DNA from: Pseudomonadota bacterium
GTDB lineage: Bacteria > Pseudomonadota > Gammaproteobacteria > Burkholderiales > Burkholderiaceae_B
DNA: 8,877 bases
NCBI GenBank assembly: GCA_023389535.1
Contig: JAEWEH010000253.1
Coordinates: forward strand, 1 to 8,877
Direction: 5' to 3'
Below, in pieces: positions 4,634-8,877 of the stretch. The notes under the pieces are model-generated. The model saw only the letters and a program-made list of their open reading frames with translations. It was not told where the DNA came from and made no database searches. The translations under genes and the position numbers were made by a program. Position 1 is the stretch's first letter. Each line of letters begins with the position of its first letter.

Positions 4634-5544
4634 TGAAGCGCCCTGGCTTAAGCCGCTTGCAGGCTGCCTGGCTGCAGGAGATCGGGCTGGACAAGCGCAT
4701 GCTGGCTCATTACTTGGCGGAAGCCGAACCATTTGCGCAGGATCGAGACAGCTTGGCGCAAGCGCCGCGCGCAACCACGGCCGCGCCGCCTGTGGTCGCC
4801 CGTGCGCATGTCGCCGGGGTGGCGCGTGCCAAGGAAGAAAACATCGTCAAGCCGGGCTTCGCCGCCGCGATGGCGCCCGACGCAGCGGCGTCCGACGCAG
4901 CGGCGCCCGGTGCTTTGTCGCCCGATGTTGACAACGCGGCCGCCGCGGGCGGCACGCGCACTATCCCCATGGATTGGGAAGCCCTGCGTGCACACATTGC
5001 TGCTTGTGAAGCCTGCAGTCTGCATATCGGACGCAGCCAAGCAGTGTTTGGCGATGGCGCCCAGCAGACGCCCGAGTGGATGATCATCGGCGAGGCGCCG
5101 GGCGATTACGACGATCGCGCCGGCCTGCCTTTCCAGGGCAAGGCGGGGGTGCTGCTGGCCGCCATGCTGGCCGCGGCGGGCGTGGACGCGCAGGCGCCGG
5201 TGTTCTTCACCAATCTGATGAAGTGCCGCCCATTGGGCAATCGCCCCCCCTCGGTTGATGAAATTGCAGCGTGCCTTCCGTTTTTGCGACGGCAGATTGC
5301 CTTGTTGCAGCCGCGTCGCATTCTGGCGCTGGGCACGCTGGCGGCGCAATCGCTACTGGAAACCAACGAAGAATTGGCTGCCATGCGCGGGCGCATCCAC
5401 CAATTGCGCGACGAAACGGGCAGGCAGATACCCTTGGTGGCGACCCACCATCCGGCCTCGCTGTTGCTGCGGCCGCAATTCAAACCGCAGGCATGGGAAG
5501 ACCTGAATCTTGCCCGTTCCGCCTTGGCTGGGCCTGCCGCCTGA
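4633..5544 (+). CDS. Uracil-DNA glycosylase family 4 (4Fe-4S) with N-terminal extension
   Basis: 303 residues. The catalytic domain covers about 114-300 and removes uracil from DNA in base-excision repair. Cys125 and Cys128 (CEAC), Cys198 (MKCRP) and Cys214 have the spacing of the four 4Fe-4S ligands in family 4. Motif A is IGEAPGDYDDRAGLPFQGKAG in two parts (IGEAPG 152-157, GLPFQGKAG 164-172), and the DNA-intercalation motif is THHPASLLLR (271-280). These assign family 4 rather than Ung-type family 1. Typical stand-alone members are about 190-220 residues; the extra length is an N-terminal segment with a predicted helix (about 5-33) and a low-complexity Ala/Pro/Asp linker (about 45-112). The segment resembles the N-terminal peptide of E. 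coli DNA polymerase III psi (see findings). ATG overlaps the upstream stop by one base (TGATG), with GGAGG 7 nt before, so it is co-translated with tsaB-rimI. Confidence 0.92.
   Translation: MKRPGLSRLQAAWLQEIGLDKRMLAHYLAEAEPFAQDRDSLAQAPRATTAAPPVVARAHVAGVARAKEENIVKPGFAAAMAPDAAASDAAAPGALSPDVDNAAAAGGTRTIPMDWEALRAHIAACEACSLHIGRSQAVFGDGAQQTPEWMIIGEAPGDYDDRAGLPFQGKAGVLLAAMLAAAGVDAQAPVFFTNLMKCRPLGNRPPSVDEIAACLPFLRRQIALLQPRRILALGTLAAQSLLETNEELAAMRGRIHQLRDETGRQIPLVATHHPASLLLRPQFKPQAWEDLNLARSALAGPAA
4877..4905 (+). repeat. 15-bp tandem duplication in the glycosylase linker
   Basis: CCGACGCAGCGGCG occurs at 4877-4890 and 4892-4905, a period of 15 bp, coding for PDAAA then SDAAA. It shows the linker grows or shrinks in frame by slippage, as expected for a disordered spacer under little sequence constraint. 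Confidence 0.65.
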
Positions 5545-5570
5545 CGCGCCGCCTGCGCTGCCAATACCAG

Positions 5571-5587
5571 GTCGGGCCTGCCCTGAC
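5571..5587. terminator. Weak hairpin in the convergent gap between the glycosylase gene and lplT
   Basis: GTCGGG and CCCTGAC pair around a CCTG loop with one bulged T. It lies in the 47-nt gap between convergent stops, where a bidirectional terminator would be expected. No T-run follows on either strand, so the call rests on position more than on structure. Confidence 0.25.
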
Positions 5588-5591
5588 TGCC

Positions 5592-6899
5592 TTAATGCCG
5601 CAGGGCCTGGCCGTGGCCGTGCTGGCCGATGGTGTTTTCCAGGCCCGGATTGGCCCGGTGATTCAGGCGATTCCAGCGGATGAATACCAACATCAAGCCG
5701 GCCACCAGCAAGCCGAAGATGATGATGATTGCATTGATCGGCAGGTTGAGCCATAGCATCAGGCTGTAGATTGCCAGCATCAACAGTATGTTCAGTTGTT
5801 CGTTGAAATTCTGAACCGCGATGGAGTGGCCCGCAGACAGCAGCACGTGGCCGCGATGCTGAAGCAGCGCATTCATCGGCACAACGAAAAAGCCCGACAG
5901 GCCGCCTATCAGCAGCAACACGGCATAGACTTCCCAGGTGTCGCTGACGATAGGCATCAGCATGACGGCAAACCCCATCACGACGCCCACGGGCAATACC
6001 GATAACGCCCGTTTCAGCGGCACCCGGCCAGCGACGATCGAGCCCACGACCGTACCCACGGCCGCAACACCCATCAGCACTGATGCCTGATCCAGGCGGT
6101 AGCCAAGATGCTGTGCGCCCCATTCGATGACGATGAACTGCAATGTGGCGCCGGCTCCCCAGAACAGCGTGGTGACGGCGAGCGATATCTGACCGAGCTT
6201 ATCGTGCCAGAGCACCCGTACATAGCCGGCGAAGGCGCCCATGAGTTTCAACGGGTTGGTCTGCTGCCTGGGGTAGCGCACATTCGTGCGGGGTATCAGT
6301 AAATTGGTGGCCGCTGCCAGGAAGTAGACGATGGCAATGATCAGTATGGCGGCTTCCGCGCGCGTCTGGACCAAGGGCCCGAGCCATTCGTGCGTCAGAA
6401 TTGCGGCGGAGACGGCGGGATGGATGAGCAGGCCGCCGAGCACGGTGCCCGCGATGATGGACAGCACCGTCAATCCTTCGATCCAGCTATTGCCCTTGAC
6501 CAGCATGTCGGGCGGAAGCATTTCTGTGACGATGCCGTATTTTGCGGGTGAATATGCAGCGGCGCCTATACCGACCAGGGTATAGGCGCAAAACACCAAC
6601 ACCAGTTGATCATTGGTTGCCAGGCCCAGGCTTTGGTAGCCGAACATGAGAAGGCAGCCGCACACCTTGATGGCATTGGTGATGAACATCACCCGGCCTT
6701 TCGGAAAAGAATCGGCAAAAGCGCCGACAAAAGCGGCCAGCACTACATAGGCTAATGCAAACCACCATTTCATCATCGGCGCCATCCAGTCCGGCCCCTG
6801 CAGATCGGCGATCAGCGCAATGGCCGCAATCAGCAATGCATTGTCGGCCACAGACGAAAGCGCCTGGGCTATCATGACCAGATAGAAACCTTTTTTCAA
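5592..6899 (-). CDS. lplT: Lysophospholipid transporter LplT (MFS)
   Basis: About 435 residues from the preferred start, slightly longer than E. coli LplT (397). It is a 12-helix major facilitator of the inner membrane that moves lysophospholipids to the cytoplasmic leaflet for re-acylation. Family stretches align well with E. coli LplT from memory: VADNALL (18-23 region), GAFADSFPKGRVMF (59-72), LVGIGAAAYSPAKYGI (108-123), LFWGAGATL (245-253) and GFFVVPMNALLQHRG (336-350). The partner acyltransferase Aas is not in the window. The start is uncertain: TTG at 6899 gives M-KKGFYLVMIAQ, matching the family's N-terminus, but has no clear Shine-Dalgarno. A GTG at 7031 would add 44 residues with no family match, and an ATG at 6903-6901 is out of frame and stops at once. 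The C-terminal tail has a short His-rich end (GQHGHGQALRH). It converges on the glycosylase gene and diverges from smc. Confidence 0.9.
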   Translation of the reverse strand: MKKGFYLVMIAQALSSVADNALLIAAIALIADLQGPDWMAPMMKWWFALAYVVLAAFVGAFADSFPKGRVMFITNAIKVCGCLLMFGYQSLGLATNDQLVLVFCAYTLVGIGAAAYSPAKYGIVTEMLPPDMLVKGNSWIEGLTVLSIIAGTVLGGLLIHPAVSAAILTHEWLGPLVQTRAEAAILIIAIVYFLAAATNLLIPRTNVRYPRQQTNPLKLMGAFAGYVRVLWHDKLGQISLAVTTLFWGAGATLQFIVIEWGAQHLGYRLDQASVLMGVAAVGTVVGSIVAGRVPLKRALSVLPVGVVMGFAVMLMPIVSDTWEVYAVLLLIGGLSGFFVVPMNALLQHRGHVLLSAGHSIAVQNFNEQLNILLMLAIYSLMLWLNLPINAIIIIFGLLVAGLMLVFIRWNRLNHRANPGLENTIGQHGHGQALRH

Positions 6900-6957
6900 T
6901 GCATATCCCGGTGCGTGGTTAAACAGAGGCCATACCAATAGCAAAAAAATGTTAACG

Positions 6958-6963
6958 AGTATA
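6958..6963 (-). promoter_or_regulatory. Candidate -10 box of lplT
   Basis: TATACT on the minus strand, 5 of 6 to the sigma-70 -10 consensus, about 59 nt before the TTG start. The region where a -35 should be is GC-rich and gives no good match. If used, transcription would start near 6951, downstream of the GTG at 7031, which supports the shorter protein. Confidence 0.35.
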
Positions 6964-7104
6964 GCGCCGGCCGATGGGGGCCACGCAGAATAATAATGGA
7001 CTTTCGCCTGCCGGCGTGGAGACCTCCGCACCGTGCGTTATCATACTGAGCCGCGATGCGCCGATATGTTTGACCGCATTTTATTTCCTTGCCCATTTGA
7101 TGGC

Positions 7105-7133
7105 TTGACTGTGTAACCCGCCCCTTTTTTATT
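7105..7133 (+). promoter_or_regulatory. Candidate smc promoter
   Basis: TTGACT (7105-7110, 5 of 6 to the -35 consensus) is followed after exactly 17 bp by TTTATT (7128-7133, 4 of 6 to the -10). Transcription would start about 7140, leaving a leader of roughly 5 nt before GTG 7145, which agrees with the absence of a Shine-Dalgarno sequence. Confidence 0.4.
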
Positions 7134-7144
7134 TTTCGCTTACT

Positions 7145-8877
7145 GTGCGTCTGACCCAAATAAAACTAGCCGGTTTCAAATCGTTTGTCGAGCCGACTGT
7201 CATTCCTACGCCCAGCCAACTCGTGGGTGTGGTCGGCCCGAACGGCTGCGGAAAATCCAACATCATCGATGCGGTGCGCTGGGTGCTGGGGGAGACCAAG
7301 GCTTCCGAATTGCGCGGCGAGTCCATGCAGGACGTCATCTTCAACGGTTCGGGCAACCGCAAGCCGGCCGGCCGCGCGTCGGTCGAACTGGTCTTCGATA
7401 ATTCGGAAGGCCGGGCGGCCGGGCAGTGGAGCGTTTATTCCGAGATCGCCGTCCGGCGCGTACTGACCCGGGACGGCACCAGCAGTTACCTCGTCAATAA
7501 CCAGCAGGTGCGCCGGCGCGACATTCACGACATCTTTCTCGGCACGGGCCTGGGCGCCCGTGGGTACGCCATCATTGGCCAGGGCATGATCAACCGGCTG
7601 ATCGAGGCCCGGCCCGAAGAGCTGCGTGTCTTCCTCGAAGAGGCTGCGGGCGTGTCGCGCTACAAGGAAAGGCGGCGGGAAACCGAAAACCGCCTCAGCG
7701 ATACGCGCGAAAATCTGACGCGTGTCGAAGACATCTTGCGCGAACTGAACAGCCAGTTGGAAAAGCTCGAGAGCCAGGCCGACATTGCCCAGCGCTACAG
7801 GGCCTTGCAGGAAGACGGGCAGCAAAAGCAACATGCATTGTGGCTGCTGAAGGAAAGCAACGCCAAAGAAGATCGACAGGCCAAGTTCCTGGCCATAGAA
7901 ACCGCCCAGACGGAACTTGAAGGGGCGGTCGCCGAGTTGCGAGCCGGCGAGTCTGCACTGGAATCCCGACGTCAGGCGCACTATGCCGCCAGCGATGCCG
8001 TCCACGCGGCGCAGGGCTTGCTCTACGAAGCGGGGGCGCAAGTCAGCAGGCTGGAAGCCGAAATTCGTCACGTCGTCGATTCGCGCAATCGCCTGCAGTC
8101 ACGTCGCAATCAATTGCAGGGTCAGCTCCAGGAATGGGCCGATCAGCAGGCGCATTGCGCCGAACAAATCTCCCAGGCTGAAGCCGACATCGAAGCCGCG
8201 GCTGCGCGCACCGAAGAGGCGCGCGCCCTGGCCGAGGACGCGCAAGCGGCGCTGCCGGATATCGAAACCCAGGTAAGGTCGGCGGCCGCAACGCGCGAGG
8301 CAATGCGCAGCGGGCTCGCCAGGCTGGAACAGGACCTGGCCTTGGCGGCACAAACGCAGCGGGACTCGGACCGGCAACTGCAGGCGCTGGAGTTGCGTCA
8401 AGAGCGGCTGGAGCAGGAATTGCGCAGCCTGAACACACCGGATCCCGACGATCTCGAGCGGCTTGCCGGCGATAGCGCAGCCATGCAGACGCAGTTGCAG
8501 GAAGCACAAGGCCAACTTCTGGAACTAGAGGACCGGCTGCCGGAATTGGACGAACGACGTCGGGATGCGCACAGCGCCGCGCAAGCCGAGTCGCAGGCCG
8601 TAGCGCGCCTCGAAGCGCGCCTGGCGGCCTTGGCGAAGCTGCAAGAAGATGTGCAGAAGCAGGGTGCGCTGGAACCTTGGCTGGCTCATCACGAGCTCAC
8701 TGGCTTGGGCCGTTTGTGGCAAAAACTGCATATCGAAGCGGGTTGGGAAACCGCGCTGGAAGCCGTGCTGCGCGAGCGCATGGCGGGCCTGGAGCTTCGC
8801 CAGCTGGAACACGCGCGCGCTTTCGGCGGCGATGCGCCGCCGGCGCGGCTGGCTTTCTATCAGTTGCCCGCCGCCGC
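7145..8877 (+). CDS. smc: Chromosome segregation protein SMC, N-terminal half (cut by window edge)
   Basis: 577 residues are visible, about half of the usual 1150-1200. SMC forms ring-shaped dimers that, with ScpA and ScpB, compact and segregate the chromosome on the nucleoid. The N-terminal ATPase lobe shows LAGFKSFVEPT (8-18), Walker A GPNGCGKSN (31-39), the Q-loop Gln146 in IIGQG, and EEAAGVSRYKERR (165-177), all typical. A long coiled coil rich in Gln, Glu, Arg, Leu and Ala follows (about 178-505). The hinge begins near 515 (LTGLGRLW, GWETALEAVL). Signature motif, Walker B and the second coil lie beyond the window. The start is GTG at 7145: an in-frame TGA lies at 7106-7108, with no ATG, GTG or TTG between, and the protein then begins RLTQIKLAGFKSF as in other SMCs. 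No Shine-Dalgarno precedes it. It diverges from lplT across 245 nt. Confidence 0.96.
   Translation, partial: MRLTQIKLAGFKSFVEPTVIPTPSQLVGVVGPNGCGKSNIIDAVRWVLGETKASELRGESMQDVIFNGSGNRKPAGRASVELVFDNSEGRAAGQWSVYSEIAVRRVLTRDGTSSYLVNNQQVRRRDIHDIFLGTGLGARGYAIIGQGMINRLIEARPEELRVFLEEAAGVSRYKERRRETENRLSDTRENLTRVEDILRELNSQLEKLESQADIAQRYRALQEDGQQKQHALWLLKESNAKEDRQAKFLAIETAQTELEGAVAELRAGESALESRRQAHYAASDAVHAAQGLLYEAGAQVSRLEAEIRHVVDSRNRLQSRRNQLQGQLQEWADQQAHCAEQISQAEADIEAAAARTEEARALAEDAQAALPDIETQVRSAAATREAMRSGLARLEQDLALAAQTQRDSDRQLQALELRQERLEQELRSLNTPDPDDLERLAGDSAAMQTQLQEAQGQLLELEDRLPELDERRRDAHSAAQAESQAVARLEARLAALAKLQEDVQKQGALEPWLAHHELTGLGRLWQKLHIEAGWETALEAVLRERMAGLELRQLEHARAFGGDAPPARLAFYQLPAA

Noticed and set aside
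3965..4774. 269-codon minus-strand open frame
   Set aside because: Covers the opposite strand of the TsaB-RimI fusion and the start of the glycosylase gene; no recognisable motif.
7125..7136. T-rich run before smc as a terminator
   Set aside because: No stable hairpin precedes it and no plus-strand transcript is known to end here; it fits better as the -10 region of the smc promoter.
7166..8071. 301-codon minus-strand open frame
   Set aside because: Antisense of smc, whose Walker A and Q-loop motifs are encoded on the plus strand here.
1..8877. Defence island, mobile element, CRISPR array or gene cluster for a new pathway
   Set aside because: All seven genes belong to well-known core families with similar composition; I see no transposase, integrase, toxin-antitoxin pair, nuclease-helicase set or repeat array.

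Overview
The window looks like chromosomal core sequence of a GC-rich betaproteobacterium, most likely Burkholderiales, family Alcaligenaceae (the Bordetella/Achromobacter/Pusillimonas neighbourhood). The main reasons are an OmpR/EnvZ-type pair resembling Bordetella RisA/RisS beside an AhpC/AhpD peroxidase pair, a fused TsaB-RimI gene, a family 4 uracil-DNA glycosylase, an LplT-type lysophospholipid transporter and a bacterial SMC (not MukB). There are no insertion sequences, phage genes, CRISPR repeats, tRNAs or rRNAs. All genes share similar GC-rich codon use, so nothing suggests recent transfer.

Layout. Positions 1-2935 hold four minus-strand genes, transcribed risA (2935-2201), risS (2169-772), ahpC (723-175) and ahpD (159 to past the left edge). 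The gaps are 31, 48 and 15 nt, so a common transcript is plausible: a membrane sensor and its regulator followed by a thiol peroxidase and its partner. Positions 2936-3385 form a 450-nt divergent intergenic region that is unusually rich in repeats and dyads. It holds twin TTACATATT boxes near risA, two GC-rich hairpins sharing a 10-bp direct repeat, two 10-bp palindromes of the form TGYCGCGRCA, and a set of ATGCCG inverted repeats ending one base before the tsaB start.

Positions 3386-5544 (plus strand) are a tight two-gene operon. The first gene is a TsaB-RimI fusion, combining the scaffold subunit for tRNA t6A synthesis with the N-terminal acetyltransferase of ribosomal protein bS18. The second is a uracil-DNA glycosylase whose start overlaps the preceding stop (TGATG). 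lplT (6899-5592, minus) converges on it. smc begins at 7145 (plus), diverges from lplT, and runs off the right edge after the N-terminal ATPase half, first coiled coil and start of the hinge.

The most interesting signal is in the glycosylase. It carries about 110 extra N-terminal residues: a short helical segment, then an Ala/Pro-rich linker. The segment (LQEIGL, then L five residues on) resembles the N-terminal clamp-loader-binding peptide of the E. coli DNA polymerase III psi subunit (LQQLGI, then L five residues on). In E. coli the psi gene holD lies directly next to rimI, the position this glycosylase occupies here. A replisome-tethered glycosylase is a testable hypothesis, not a demonstrated fact. 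Most of the rest is ordinary housekeeping sequence.
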